64,000 nt of DNA from Histidinibacterium aquaticum (GCF_008710275.1 NZ_VYQE01000002.1:669522-733521); one strand, 5' to 3'. Numbered from the stretch's first letter, positions 1 to 8,689 are shown. The notes: generated by a model from the sequence alone, not told the origin. Made by a program: numbers and translations.

Positions 1-36
1 CATGAGCTTGGGATCGTCGAGGGTCGGCGTCGTCAT
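1..36 (-). CDS. 5' end of an unidentified gene leaving the window
   Basis: An ATG on the minus strand at 36-34 is preceded by a good ribosome binding site (CCGGAGGT, about 6 bases upstream) and opens a reading frame of 12 codons (MTTPTLDDPKLM) before the left edge. It reads in the same direction as the desaturase gene to its right. The product cannot be recognised from 12 residues. Confidence 0.4.
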   Translation of the reverse strand, partial: MTTPTLDDPKLM

Positions 37-116
37 GGGCACCTCCGGAAGAAATCGGTATGTCGGGTTGAGCGGACCCTACCCGGCCCCGCGCCGGATT
101 CCGAGCCCCCGCCCGC

Positions 117-1022
117 TCAGGCCCGCCGCAGACCCTTGGCATAGCGCCGGTGAAAGCCGGCGTAGCCCGCTTCGGTCTCCGCGAGGTGCGGTCGCGCGAG
201 CCTGTGCAGGTCCGGCAGACGGTGGAAGGGCACTGACGGATAGGCGTGATGCTCCGCGTGGTAGGGCATGTTCCAGGCCAGGAACCGCACGGCCCGGTTG
301 GTGAATGTGGTCCGCGAGTTCTCCAGCATGTTCGCCACGAAAGCGCATCGCCCGTGCTCCGCCAGCAGGTAGAGCCGCAGCACCGGCTGACCGAGCATGA
401 GCGGGAAGAGCCAGCCCCAGATCAGCACCGCACTTCCCGCCACAACGCTCCCCAGGAACAGGACGCCGTATAGCCCGAGCATCCACCGCGCCTCGCGCCT
501 CACCTCCGCGACCCGGGCCTTCGGCACGAAGTCCCCGGGATCGCCGCCCGTCGCCGTCCGCCACAGCGTCCGCGACTGCCCGGCCCAGACAGGCAGACCG
601 GAGAGGTGCCGGAGGTACTCCCACGGCGTCTCCGGCTTGGGTTCGGCCAGCTCGGGATCCTTCCCGGGGATCTGCGTGTAGCGGTGATGCGCGAAGTGGA
701 AGTACCGGAACCATGTCGCTGGCAGGAAGAGCACCGCCCCGCAGATCCGTCCCACCCAGAGGTTCAGCGCCTCGGACCGGAACGGTGTCCTGTGGCTCGT
801 CTCGTGCAGCAGCGTGAAGAGGAAGACCAGCAAGACCCCCTGCACCGGGACCAGGGCCCACCAAAGCGGGACGGGCAGGAGGATCCCGGCGGTGACAAGC
901 CCGATGGCGCCCCAGTGCCCGGCGAGATGCCAAAGGCCCGCCGCGTCCGAGGTCCGGGTCAGCTCGGTCCGGGTCTCGGCCGGGAGAGCGGCCACGAAAT
1001 CCTTGTGATCCATGTCTTCCAC
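117..1022 (-). CDS. fatty acid desaturase family membrane protein
   Basis: The 301-residue protein has the three histidine clusters of membrane di-iron desaturases and hydroxylases: HETSH at residues 73-77, HFAHH at 109-113, and HAEHH near residue 265 followed by YPSVPFHRLP. Hydrophobic segments lie around residues 38-70 and 90-105, with a further pair at about 180-215. Enzymes of this family introduce double bonds or hydroxyl groups into acyl chains or carotenoids in the membrane, using oxygen and an electron donor. The substrate cannot be told from the motifs alone. The start is the ATG at 1022; an ATG three codons later is also possible. It runs in the same direction as the phosphatase, 7 bases downstream of that gene's stop. 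Confidence 0.85.
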   Translation of the reverse strand: MEDMDHKDFVAALPAETRTELTRTSDAAGLWHLAGHWGAIGLVTAGILLPVPLWWALVPVQGVLLVFLFTLLHETSHRTPFRSEALNLWVGRICGAVLFLPATWFRYFHFAHHRYTQIPGKDPELAEPKPETPWEYLRHLSGLPVWAGQSRTLWRTATGGDPGDFVPKARVAEVRREARWMLGLYGVLFLGSVVAGSAVLIWGWLFPLMLGQPVLRLYLLAEHGRCAFVANMLENSRTTFTNRAVRFLAWNMPYHAEHHAYPSVPFHRLPDLHRLARPHLAETEAGYAGFHRRYAKGLRRA

Positions 1023-1029
1023 CCCTTCC

Positions 1030-1758
1030 TCAGGTCGAGACGAAGTGCACCTCGCCGCGTTCGATCACCGCCGCGGTCAGCCGGTCCGTGGCATAGGCCC
1101 CGGTGTCGACCGCCACGCGCCCGGGGACGGAATGGGCCCCGTCCACGATCACATGCCCGTGCACGACCCAGAGCCCGTCCACCCTGTGCCGCCGCCCGAA
1201 ATCGGGATGCCCCCAGAGCAGATCACTGTCGACCTGTGCCTCCGGCGATGTCTTGGGGTCCAGCCCCGCGTGCGCCACGACGACATTGCCGCTCCGATGC
1301 CAGAGTGGCCTCTCCCGAAGCCAGGCCTCCGTCTCCCCCAGCGCCTCGCGCAGCTCCCGCGCCATCTTCGTCCGACCCTCCGTGCCGCCACCGAGGACGC
1401 CTGCTCCCAGCCCGAAGCTCGCCAGCGTCTCCAGCCCGCCATTGCGCAACCAGAGCCGGGCCGCCTCCGGATCGTCCAGAGCCGCGAGCATCATGTCCTC
1501 GTGATTGCCCGTCAGGCAGGTCACCGTCCCGCGCCGGTCGAGCTCTCGCAGCCGCCGCAGGACGCCGGCGGAGTCCGGCCCCCGGTCGACGTAGTCGCCC
1601 ACGAAAACCAGCGGCGCTTCGAGGTCCAGCCTGGCCAGGAGACTATCGAGAAGGTCCGTCCGCCCGTGGATGTCGCCCACGACCTGCAACCGGCCCTCGG
1701 GCTCCGGGGGCGGAAACACGGGCGCTTCGCGCCCCAGCAGGCGGTTCAAGAGCCTCAT
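1030..1758 (-). CDS. calcineurin-like serine/threonine protein phosphatase
   Basis: The 242-residue protein carries the metallophosphoesterase motifs in order: GDIHGR (about residues 28-33), GDYVDRGPDS, GNHEDM, a conserved HAG and a final HGH. This is the layout of small PPP-type bacterial phosphatases that bind two metal ions and act on phosphoproteins or small phosphate esters (ApaH/PrpE-like). The start chosen is the ATG at 1758 (MRLLNRLLGR), which fits the usual family N-terminus; the open frame continues further upstream but that part is arginine-rich shadow sequence. It lies 40 bases after the small conserved gene at 1799-2128 and probably belongs to the same transcript. The physiological substrate is unknown. 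Confidence 0.85.
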   Translation of the reverse strand: MRLLNRLLGREAPVFPPPEPEGRLQVVGDIHGRTDLLDSLLARLDLEAPLVFVGDYVDRGPDSAGVLRRLRELDRRGTVTCLTGNHEDMMLAALDDPEAARLWLRNGGLETLASFGLGAGVLGGGTEGRTKMARELREALGETEAWLRERPLWHRSGNVVVAHAGLDPKTSPEAQVDSDLLWGHPDFGRRHRVDGLWVVHGHVIVDGAHSVPGRVAVDTGAYATDRLTAAVIERGEVHFVST

Positions 1759-1798
1759 CGGACCGCCGCGCCGCGGACTGCCGCAGGATAATCGCCGG

Positions 1799-2128
1799 TC
1801 ATTCCGCCGTCTCCCGCTCGTCCGCGTCGAGATCCGCCCACCACGCGGCGTAGGAGCTGTTTCGCGGATGCCGACCGCCCTCGTCCGGCGCGCCGTCCGA
1901 CCACCAGACCGGCCCGCGCTCTCCCAGCCGGCGCTTGGCGGCGTCCACGCGCTCGCGCGCCGCGCGGGTCTCCGCCTCGCCCTCAGCCGCGCCGACCGCG
2001 CGCCGGGCCGACATGAGCTCGCGAACCGCCGCCTGCCGCTCTTCCTCCGGGAGCCCCGGGTCGCTCTTCCGCCAGAGCCTCGCACGAGCCACGAAATAGC
2101 GGCCATCCGGCGTCTCGGGATATCTCAC
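1799..2128 (-). CDS. conserved hypothetical protein, 109 residues
   Basis: A small hydrophilic, charged protein with no signal peptide or membrane segment. It opens with MRYPETPDGRYFVARARLWR and has a Trp-rich C-terminal half (VWWSDGAP, AAWWADLDADE). From memory this N-terminus resembles a small uncharacterised family found widely in alphaproteobacteria; no function is known to me. Its ATG overlaps the last codon and stop of the ABC exporter gene by 4 bases (ATGA at 2125-2128), so the two are probably translationally coupled. The calling frame is supported by this coupling and by codon use. Confidence 0.7.
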   Translation of the reverse strand: MRYPETPDGRYFVARARLWRKSDPGLPEEERQAAVRELMSARRAVGAAEGEAETRAARERVDAAKRRLGERGPVWWSDGAPDEGGRHPRNSSYAAWWADLDADERETAE

Positions 2129-3948
2129 GCCGCCTCCCCGGTCTCCGAGGCCTGGCGGGTCCAGAGCTGCGCATAGCGTCCGCCGCGCGCGAGCAGCGCC
2201 TCGTGGGTCCCTTCCTCGACTACCTGCCCGTCCTCCAGGACGACGATCCGGTCGGCATCGGCCACCGTCGACAGCCGGTGCGCGATCGTGATGACCGTCC
2301 GCCCGCGCGCCATTGCCCGGAGCTCGGCCTGGATCTCGCGCTCGGTCTCGGTGTCGAGCGCGCTCGTCGCCTCGTCGAGCAGCAGAATCGGCGGATCCTT
2401 GAGCAGCGTCCGGGCGATACCCACGCGCTGCTTCTCGCCGCCCGAGAGCTTCAGCCCCCGCTCGCCGACCTGCGTGTCGTAGCCGCGTGGCAGGCTCTCG
2501 ATGAAATCGTGCACCCGCGCCGCCTTGGCCGCCGCCTCGACCTCGGCGCGGCTCGCGTCATCCCGGCCGTAGGCGATGTTGTAGTAGATCGTGTCGTTGA
2601 AGAGCACGGTGTCCTGGGGGACCACGCCGACCTGCGCATGCAGGCTCTCCTGCGTGACGTCGCGCAGGTCCTGTCCGTCGATGGTCAGCCGACCGCCGGT
2701 CACGTCGTAGAAGCGGAAGAGCAGCCGCCCGATGGTCGACTTGCCAGACCCGGTGGAGCCCACCAGGGCCACGGTCTGCCCGCCCGGCACGTCGATGTCG
2801 ATGCCCTTGAGGATCGGCCGCTCCGGCTCGTAGCCGAACTCCACGCCCTCCAGCCGCAGGTGTCCTTCCGTGACCCGCAGCGGACGCGCGCCCGGTTTGT
2901 CCTGCACCTCGGGCGGCTGCTCGAGCAGGTCGAACATGTCGCCCATGTCGATCAGCGCCTGCCGGATCTCGCGGTAGACGGTGCCGAGGAAATTCAGCGG
3001 CATGGTGATCTGGATCATGTAGGCGTTGACCATGACGAAATCGCCCACCGTCATCGCGCCGGAGCTCACTCCCACGGCGGCCATGACCATGACGATCACC
3101 AGCCCGGCGGTGATGATCAGCGACTGCCCGAAGTTCAGGAAAGCCAGCGAGTAGGAAGTGGTGAGCGCCGCCTCCACGTATTGCCGCAGGGCGCCGTCGT
3201 AGCGGTCGGTCTCGCGTTGTTCGGCGCCGAAATACTTCACCGTCTCGAAGTTGAGCAGGCTGTCGATGGCCTTCTGGTTGGCGTCGGTGTCCTGGTCGTT
3301 CATCCGCTTGCGGATCCGCACGCGCCACTCGGTCACCTTGAAGGTGAAGAGGATGTAGAGCGCGATGACCCCCGCGACCGTCACCAGGTACCAGATGTCG
3401 AAAAGGAAGAAGAGCACCACCGCGATCATCAGCAGCTCCAGCAGGAGCGGACCGATGGAAAAGAGCAGGAAGCGCAGCAGGAACTCCACGCCCTTCACGC
3501 CGCGCTCGATGACCCGGGAGAGACCGCCGGTCTTGCGCGTGAGGTGATAGCGCAGGCTCATGCGATGGATATGGGCGAAGGTCTCGAGCGCCAGCTGGCG
3601 CAGGGCGCGCTGGCCGACGCGGGCGAAGATCACGTCGCGCAGCTGCTGGAAGCCCACGTTGAGAAGGCGCGCGCCGCCGTAGGCCACCGTCAGCCCGACC
3701 GCCCCCGCGGCGAGGTACCAGACGCTGCCCTCCCCCGCGAGGGAGTCCACCGCGCCCTTGTAGAGAAGAGGCGTGCCGACCGCGATGAGCTTGGCGAGGA
3801 CCAGCACCGAGAGGGCCAGGACCACCCGCCGCTTCACCCAGGTCTCCCCCGGCGGCCAGAGGTAGGGCGCGACCTTGCGGATCACCCGCAGCCCGCTCAC
3901 GCGGTGACTGGCATCGAGATTGCGGGCGGTCTTGGGCAGGCGGCGCAT
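2125..3948 (-). CDS. Atm1/HMT-type ABC transporter, fused permease and ATPase
   Basis: The 607-residue half-transporter has an N-terminal six-helix exporter domain (about residues 40-330) followed by a nucleotide-binding domain. That domain shows Walker A (GSTGSGKST), the ABC signature (LSGGEKQR), Walker B (ILLLDEATSALD) and the H-loop (TIAHRLSTVADADRI). Length and the N-terminal motif with APYLWPPGE match the Atm1/ABCB7 family, which exports glutathione-linked sulfur or metal compounds and supports iron-sulfur and heavy metal homeostasis. A homodimer in the inner membrane is expected. It is the first gene of a minus-strand group with the 109-residue protein and the phosphatase. Confidence 0.9.
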   Translation of the reverse strand: MRRLPKTARNLDASHRVSGLRVIRKVAPYLWPPGETWVKRRVVLALSVLVLAKLIAVGTPLLYKGAVDSLAGEGSVWYLAAGAVGLTVAYGGARLLNVGFQQLRDVIFARVGQRALRQLALETFAHIHRMSLRYHLTRKTGGLSRVIERGVKGVEFLLRFLLFSIGPLLLELLMIAVVLFFLFDIWYLVTVAGVIALYILFTFKVTEWRVRIRKRMNDQDTDANQKAIDSLLNFETVKYFGAEQRETDRYDGALRQYVEAALTTSYSLAFLNFGQSLIITAGLVIVMVMAAVGVSSGAMTVGDFVMVNAYMIQITMPLNFLGTVYREIRQALIDMGDMFDLLEQPPEVQDKPGARPLRVTEGHLRLEGVEFGYEPERPILKGIDIDVPGGQTVALVGSTGSGKSTIGRLLFRFYDVTGGRLTIDGQDLRDVTQESLHAQVGVVPQDTVLFNDTIYYNIAYGRDDASRAEVEAAAKAARVHDFIESLPRGYDTQVGERGLKLSGGEKQRVGIARTLLKDPPILLLDEATSALDTETEREIQAELRAMARGRTVITIAHRLSTVADADRIVVLEDGQVVEEGTHEALLARGGRYAQLWTRQASETGEAA

Positions 3949-4264
3949 GGCTCCGACATAATCCCCGCCGCAGCCGATTGGAACGCCTTCCGCGCGGCGC
4001 GCCTAGTCGCCGTCCGACCGGTACCGCCCCGGACCCGGCGGATCCCGATCAGCCAACAGGGCTCCGGCTCCGTCCCCCCCTCCCCTTCATCTAGCTCCAA
4101 ATACCTCATACCCGGCCCGACGCATCCGGACCGTCAGCGCAGGAGCATGCCGCCCAACCTCCCGCGCCCCCGCGACGCGCGCCAGCGCGGCGCAACCAGC
4201 CCAAGATTAATCTCGAATTGACCTTATTTTCCCACGACTTACCGCACCGTCCAAATTTGGACGG
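3949..4264. other. 316-base gene-free stretch between ABC exporter and LysM gene
   Basis: No credible gene is seen. The stretch holds the presumed promoter of the ABC exporter at its left end, a remnant of the dispersed intergenic repeat (4085-4107), a short AT-rich patch around 4205-4232 that stands out from the GC-rich surroundings, and a perfect 20-base palindrome at its right end (4246-4265). Confidence 0.6.
4085..4107 (+). repeat. degenerate copy of dispersed intergenic repeat
   Basis: Contains CTTCATCTAGCTCCAAATAC, nearly the same as CTTCATCTAGCCCCAAGTAC at 42219-42238. It appears to be a truncated copy of the mosaic repeat seen at 42217, 45746, 62845 and 63045; the hairpin modules that follow the core in the other copies are not recognisable here. 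Confidence 0.5.
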
Positions 4265-4265
4265 T
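4246..4265. promoter_or_regulatory. perfect 20-base palindrome at the LysM gene stop codon
   Basis: ACCGTCCAAATTTGGACGGT is a perfect inverted repeat whose last base is also the last base of the LysM gene's stop codon (minus strand). A 16-base version with the same core (GTCCAAATTTGGAC) recurs at 61177-61192. There is no T tract, so a simple terminator is unlikely. A protein-binding site is possible; nothing in the sequence names the protein. Confidence 0.5.
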
Positions 4266-6271
4266 CAGCCGTCCTCGCCCTCCGGCAGCCGGAAGACCTG
4301 GCCGGGATAGATGAGGTCGGGGTCGCGGATCAGGTCCCGGTTCGCCTCGAAGACGCGGACATAGGAGAAGCCCGAGCCGTAGCGCTCCTCGGCGATGGCC
4401 CAGAGCGTGTTGCCGGGCTGGACAGTCCGGACGGCGACCGAGAAATCGGCCCGGGAGGTCTCGTCGGCCATGACCTGCGCCAGGGTCTCCGGCGCCTCGC
4501 GAAGGAAGGGCGTCTCGATCCGGCTGACCACCTCGCCCCCGGCGCTGACCTCGTCCACGCGGAGCGTGTAGACCCCGGTGTCGATCTCGGGCAGGTCCGA
4601 GCGCCAGCGGCCATCCTCGGTGATCCGGGAGGTCGTGACGGGGCGGTTGTCGATGTAGATCCGGACGTATCCGCCGTCCTCGTCGCGATCTCCGCCCCGG
4701 CCGGAGAGGACCACCTCGCCCTCCGGATCGTAGGCGATGCTATCGAGCGAGACGTTGGTCGCGACCTCGGGCGGCGCGTCGGGCGCGCCCGACTGCAGCA
4801 CCCTCACCCCCTCGCTGTCGGCCATGAGCACCGAGGGTGCCCGGGGACTGTCGGAGCCGGTCGCCGGCCCCGCGGCTCCGCCCGGCATCTCGGGCGCCTC
4901 CGCCACGCTGCCGGGGCTTCCGATCTCGCCGGCGCGCGCCGTCACGTCGGGAGCGGGGGCCGGGTCCGCGGGCCCGGGCGCCGGCTCGGCCGCCTCCGCG
5001 GAGGCCAGCTCGGTCGCCTCGCCGGCAGTCGGCTCGTCACCACTCTCCGGCAGGCCGGGTGCATCTCCCGCATCCGGGCCCGAGGCGAGCGCCGGGGCGG
5101 ACGATCCGGTGTCGGGGGCGCTGTCGGTCCCTTCGAAAGGGTCCAGGTCAGACGCTTCGGCCGTCTCCGGCGGACGCGGATCGGAGGGAACCTCGGGCGC
5201 GGCGCCCGGATCGGGTCCTTCCGCGACCTCAGGAGCATCGGCTTCGGTCGACGGGGCCGAGGCATTTGCGGTTCCTGCTGACGATGAAGTCGGTCCGGAG
5301 GTTTCCCCCGTCCCGGTTTCGGCACCGGCGAGCCCCGCGGTGACCGATGCCTGTTCGGAGGACGCCGCGCCAATCTCGGCCGTCATGGCGGAGGACGGGG
5401 CCGACGATCCCGCGGCGGCGGCTGTATCGTCTGTCGCGGTTGCACCACTCGAGGGCGCAGCTGAGGCGGTCGGGTCCTGCGCTGCGCTCGAAGTCGGAAC
5501 GGAGGTTTCCTGCTCCGCATCGGGTGCGAGCGCCGCCATCTCGCGGCCCGGTTCGGTCTCTGGCGCGTCGGCCATTTCGGCGACATCGCCAAAGGGCGAG
5601 ACGATGACCGTCTCCTCCGAGCGGCTGTTCCGGCCCTCGGGATCGGCCACGAGCGAAAGGCTCCGCGGCTGCGAGGAGGCAGGGATATCGACGAAGGCCA
5701 CGAAACGGCCGGAAGCATCGGCCTCGGTCCGGACCGTTTCACCGCCGTCGAGAATGACCGCGACGGGTTCGGAGGGTTCGGCGATCCCGGCGACGATGCC
5801 TGTCCCGTCCGGCTCGATCCGGACCACGTCGAAACGCGGGGCGCGGCGGGCGACGGGGTCCGTCTCGTTCCCGGCCCCGGTCGCAGGCGGTTCGGCCGCC
5901 GCCGCCATCTCGCGGGGTTCGCTCTCCGCAGTGGTCTCCGTTTCAGGGGACGGCCCGGTCGTGGCCGGCACCTCGGGGGCCGTCGCTACCTCTGGCTCCT
6001 GCGGGGTCTCGGAGCCACCGGCGGCCTCCGCGACATCCGGCTCGGACCCGCTCTCCGGCTGGATCTCCGCCACGTCCTCGGCAGTCCCCTCGGAGGCTTG
6101 GATGTCGTCCGACGGCACCGCCGCTATCTGCGACGAGCCGGTCTCAGGGGCGTCGGCCGGGTCCGGAGCGTCGTCGGTCAGGAGTCCGCGATCGTACGCG
6201 ATCAGGATCGCGCCGAAAACGACAGCGCCGCCGAATGCGACGCGGAGCAATGTCCCCACAGACGTGGCCAT
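4265..6271 (-). CDS. membrane-anchored LysM domain protein with long acidic linker
   Basis: The 668-residue protein starts with a single membrane segment (about residues 7-25). It continues with a disordered Ala/Pro/Glu/Ser-rich stretch, an Ig-like region near residues 145-230, a second very long acidic low-complexity stretch (about 230-490), another Ig-like region (about 500-600) and a C-terminal LysM domain (TVQPGNTLWAIAEERYG through YPGQVFRLP). LysM domains bind peptidoglycan, so the protein probably spans from inner membrane to cell wall. This organisation is common in a Rhodobacterales protein of unknown function. The start at 6271 is an ATG just before the membrane segment. It is transcribed away from the LOG-family gene; the 124 bases between them must hold both promoters. 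Confidence 0.85.
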   Translation of the reverse strand: MATSVGTLLRVAFGGAVVFGAILIAYDRGLLTDDAPDPADAPETGSSQIAAVPSDDIQASEGTAEDVAEIQPESGSEPDVAEAAGGSETPQEPEVATAPEVPATTGPSPETETTAESEPREMAAAAEPPATGAGNETDPVARRAPRFDVVRIEPDGTGIVAGIAEPSEPVAVILDGGETVRTEADASGRFVAFVDIPASSQPRSLSLVADPEGRNSRSEETVIVSPFGDVAEMADAPETEPGREMAALAPDAEQETSVPTSSAAQDPTASAAPSSGATATDDTAAAAGSSAPSSAMTAEIGAASSEQASVTAGLAGAETGTGETSGPTSSSAGTANASAPSTEADAPEVAEGPDPGAAPEVPSDPRPPETAEASDLDPFEGTDSAPDTGSSAPALASGPDAGDAPGLPESGDEPTAGEATELASAEAAEPAPGPADPAPAPDVTARAGEIGSPGSVAEAPEMPGGAAGPATGSDSPRAPSVLMADSEGVRVLQSGAPDAPPEVATNVSLDSIAYDPEGEVVLSGRGGDRDEDGGYVRIYIDNRPVTTSRITEDGRWRSDLPEIDTGVYTLRVDEVSAGGEVVSRIETPFLREAPETLAQVMADETSRADFSVAVRTVQPGNTLWAIAEERYGSGFSYVRVFEANRDLIRDPDLIYPGQVFRLPEGEDG

Positions 6272-6395
6272 TGGCAGCGGCAGCCTTATCCCCGTTTACT
6301 CCGGAGCGGAGTAGCCGCGCGGGAGTTGAGCGACAATAGCAGGACCGATATGGACGGTCAAAAGACACATCGACTGACGCAGAAGGAGCACGCCG

Positions 6396-6953
6396 ATGCC
6401 CGACCTCTCGCAATCGGTCTGCATCTATTGCGGCTCACGGATGGGCGGACGCCCCGCCTACGCCGAGGCCGCCCGCGCCACCGGCGAGATGCTGGCCCGG
6501 AACGGCTGGCAGCTGGTCTACGGCGCCGGGGACGTGGGCCTCATGGGCGAGGTCGCCCGCGCGGCGGCCGACGGCGGCGGGCGCACCTTCGGCGTGATCC
6601 CCGCTCACCTTTTGGCCCGCGAGATCGGCCGCCGGGGCCTCGACCGTTTCGTGGTCACCGAGACCATGCACGAACGCAAGAAGGTCATGTTCATGAACGC
6701 CGACGCCATTGCCCTGCTGCCGGGCGGCGCCGGCTCGCTCGACGAACTCTTCGAGGTGCTCACCTGGCGCCAGCTCGGGCTGCACGGCAAGTCGATCTAC
6801 CTCGTGGACATCGAGGGCTACTGGCAGCCGGTCCTCGACCTTCTGGACCACGTCATCTCGGAGGGTTTCGCGGGCCAGGAGCTTCGCGATTACGTGACGC
6901 TCGTGCCCGGAGTGGAGGCCCTGGAGGCGGCCCTGCGCGCCGACCTGTCCTGA
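6396..6953 (+). CDS. LOG family protein (TIGR00730), nucleotide 5'-monophosphate phosphoribohydrolase
   Basis: The 185-residue protein has the LOG/lysine-decarboxylase-like Rossmann fold signatures: an N-terminal VCIYCGSR, VYGAGDVGLMG at about 41-51, MHERK at 91-95 and PGGAGSLDE at 109-117, which corresponds to the PGGxGTxxE motif. Family members release the base from cytokinin riboside monophosphates or purine monophosphates; the older label lysine decarboxylase is incorrect for this family. The start is the ATG at 6396 with the ribosome binding site GAAGGAG. Its last 64 bases overlap, in antisense, the 3' end of the convergent RarD-type gene. Confidence 0.9.
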   Translation: MPDLSQSVCIYCGSRMGGRPAYAEAARATGEMLARNGWQLVYGAGDVGLMGEVARAAADGGGRTFGVIPAHLLAREIGRRGLDRFVVTETMHERKKVMFMNADAIALLPGGAGSLDELFEVLTWRQLGLHGKSIYLVDIEGYWQPVLDLLDHVISEGFAGQELRDYVTLVPGVEALEAALRADLS

Positions 6954-7792
6954 GCGAGCGCCGAGGCGGAGTAGACCGCCAGCGCCAGCCAGACGCCCGG
7001 AAAGGCGATGGCGTGCCAGCGGGTCACCGGCTCCAGGAAGACCAGCGTGGCGCAGGCGAACTGTAGCGTCGGGTTGAGGTACTGCACGAGACCCACGGTC
7101 GAGAGCCGCGCCCGCTTGGCGGCGTAGCTGAACAGGATCAGCGGCGTCGCGGTCAGCGGCCCGGAGGCGGCGAGCCAGAGGTGGGTCACCGCATCCGGCG
7201 AGGTGCCGGCCCAGACGATCCAGGCGATCCCGATGGGGGACAGCAGCAGGACCTCCGCCGTCACCGAAACCACGGGCCCGGCGGGGAGCTGCTTCTTGAG
7301 GATACCGTAGACGGCGAACGTCCCGGCCAGCGCCAGCGAGATCCAGGGCGGCACGCCAAGTCCCGCCGTCAGCGTCGCAACCGCCGCCGCGGCCAGGGCG
7401 ACCGCGGCCCATTGTGCGCCGCTCAGGCGCTCGCCGAAGATGAGCCGGCCGAAGAGCACGGCGGTCAGCGGGAAGATGTAGTAGCCGAGCGAGGCTTCGA
7501 GGGCCCGGTCGGAGTGAACGGCGAAGATGAAGCCGAACCAGTTGCAGCCGATGGCGAAGCCCGAGGCGAAGATCAGGAGCGCTCGCCGTGGCGTCGAGAG
7601 GGCCTCACCCAGCACGCGGAGGCGGCCCTGCAAGGCGAGGACGCCGGCGAAAAAGACGAAAGACCAGAGAGTGCGATAGGCCAGCACCTCGCCCGGGGGG
7701 ATGTGGTCGAGCTGCTTGTAGAAGAGCGGGGACAGGCCCCAGATGGTGCAGGCGGCGATCATCGCCGCGATGCCGCGCTTGGCTTCGGTCAT
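6890..7792 (-). CDS. rarD: RarD-type EamA family transporter
   Basis: The 300-residue protein has about ten hydrophobic segments in two EamA repeats and the RarD-family opening (CTIWGLSPLFYKQLDHIPPGEVLAYRTLWSFVF). RarD proteins are inner-membrane drug/metabolite superfamily permeases; the name came from chloramphenicol sensitivity in Pseudomonas, but the natural substrate is unknown. I start it at the ATG at 7792, which has AAGG just upstream; a GTG at 7807 would add five residues. It converges with the LOG gene and the two coding regions overlap by 64 bases. Confidence 0.85.
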   Translation of the reverse strand: MTEAKRGIAAMIAACTIWGLSPLFYKQLDHIPPGEVLAYRTLWSFVFFAGVLALQGRLRVLGEALSTPRRALLIFASGFAIGCNWFGFIFAVHSDRALEASLGYYIFPLTAVLFGRLIFGERLSGAQWAAVALAAAAVATLTAGLGVPPWISLALAGTFAVYGILKKQLPAGPVVSVTAEVLLLSPIGIAWIVWAGTSPDAVTHLWLAASGPLTATPLILFSYAAKRARLSTVGLVQYLNPTLQFACATLVFLEPVTRWHAIAFPGVWLALAVYSASALAQDRSARRAASRASTPGTSVT

Positions 7793-7838
7793 GCCGCCTT
7801 GAGACACGGCCGCGCGGCCGGCGCAAGGCCCGCCAGGC

Positions 7839-7863
7839 GAAAAGACGCCCCCGAGCGGGGGCG
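7839..7863 (-). terminator. rho-independent terminator after the host-attachment gene
   Basis: On the minus strand a GC hairpin (CGCCCC / GGGGCG arms, loop in CGCTCG) is followed by TCTTTT. It lies 24 bases beyond the stop codon of the gene at 7887-8339. Confidence 0.75.
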
Positions 7864-7886
7864 CCTCCGTGAAACCGGGCCTGCAG

Positions 7887-8339
7887 TCAGGCCGCCAGTT
7901 CTTCCTTCACGATGCGCTCGATCTCGTCCACCGGATGGTTGGTGAGGGTCTTGGGCACCTCGCCCACGACCTTCGAAGAGACCTCCTTGTGGAGCTTGTC
8001 GCGCATCTCGCCGAGAATCTTCGGCGCGGCCACGAGCACGATGCGCTTGTAGGCCCCCTTGTGCGCGAGGCTGTAGAGCATGTCCGCCATGTCGTCGGCG
8101 AAGCGCTCCTTGGCGAGCTCATGCCAGTCCGTGTCGTCCAGCGCCGAGAGCTGCTGAACGCCGGTATCCTGCATCCGGCCGGGCTTGTTCGCCGACTGGT
8201 CGTAGTCCTTCGGGTTCTCCTGCTCCTCCTTCGTGACGAGCTCGAAGTTGGGGTCCTCGCCGTCCGTCAGGTTCTTGAGGAACAGCGCCTTCTCGCCGTC
8301 GGCCACGAGGATCCAGGTGTCCTTGGTCAGTTTCGTCAT
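7887..8339 (-). CDS. host attachment family protein (PF10116-like)
   Basis: The 150-residue soluble protein begins MTKLTKDTWILVADGEKALFLKNL and contains LVAAPKILGEMRDKLHKEV, the pattern of the family named for Agrobacterium proteins required for attachment to host cells. It has an archaeal eRF1-like (baeRF) fold, and the true biochemical role is not settled. It follows the 79-residue gene at 8343-8582 by only 3 bases, and its ribosome binding site (GGGAGCT) lies within that gap and the preceding stop codon, so the two form an operon closed by a terminator at 7839-7863. Confidence 0.85.
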   Translation of the reverse strand: MTKLTKDTWILVADGEKALFLKNLTDGEDPNFELVTKEEQENPKDYDQSANKPGRMQDTGVQQLSALDDTDWHELAKERFADDMADMLYSLAHKGAYKRIVLVAAPKILGEMRDKLHKEVSSKVVGEVPKTLTNHPVDEIERIVKEELAA

Positions 8340-8342
8340 GGC

Positions 8343-8582
8343 TCAGCTCCCGTCCTCGGAACCGGTGCCGTGATGGCCGCCGAGATTGCCGTCTCCGGCT
8401 TCGTCGCCCTTGGTCACGCGGCTGGCGCCGGCGCCTTTCTCTGCCTGCTTCTTCTCGTCGCGGGTGGCGACGTCGCGTTCGAGATCGCCCTGGGCGCGGC
8501 CGGAATGCTCGGGTGCGGGGGTGCCTTCGGTGAACTCCTCGGTCTCCTTGCGACCGTCGTTGGAGCGATAGCGCTCTGCCAT
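8343..8582 (-). CDS. small hydrophilic conserved hypothetical protein
   Basis: A 79-residue, very charged, probably disordered protein (many Glu, Lys, Gly, Arg; no hydrophobic segment) with a tail of Gly-His and Gly-Ser-Glu. The start is well supported by AAGGAGG just upstream of the ATG at 8582. It sits directly ahead of the host-attachment family gene with a 3-base gap and is probably co-transcribed. No family is recognised; the composition resembles small stress-related hydrophilic proteins, but this is only a resemblance. Confidence 0.65.
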   Translation of the reverse strand: MAERYRSNDGRKETEEFTEGTPAPEHSGRAQGDLERDVATRDEKKQAEKGAGASRVTKGDEAGDGNLGGHHGTGSEDGS

Positions 8583-8689
8583 GCTCGGCCTCCTTCCATC
8601 AGTGTTCGAAGAAGAAACCGTCGCGGACGGGGCGCGGTTCCGGCGCTCGCCGGGTCAGGCATGGACACCGGCAGACGGATCAGTCCGGC

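Noticed and set aside
2203-4221. 672-codon plus-strand frame opposite the Atm1-type exporter
   Set aside because: Antisense shadow of a well-supported ABC transporter; composition is His/Arg/Glu-rich with no hydrophobic core or motif.
4737-6314. 525-codon plus-strand Ser/Ala-rich frame
   Set aside because: Antisense of the low-complexity part of the LysM gene; the repeats in the real gene create an open complementary frame.
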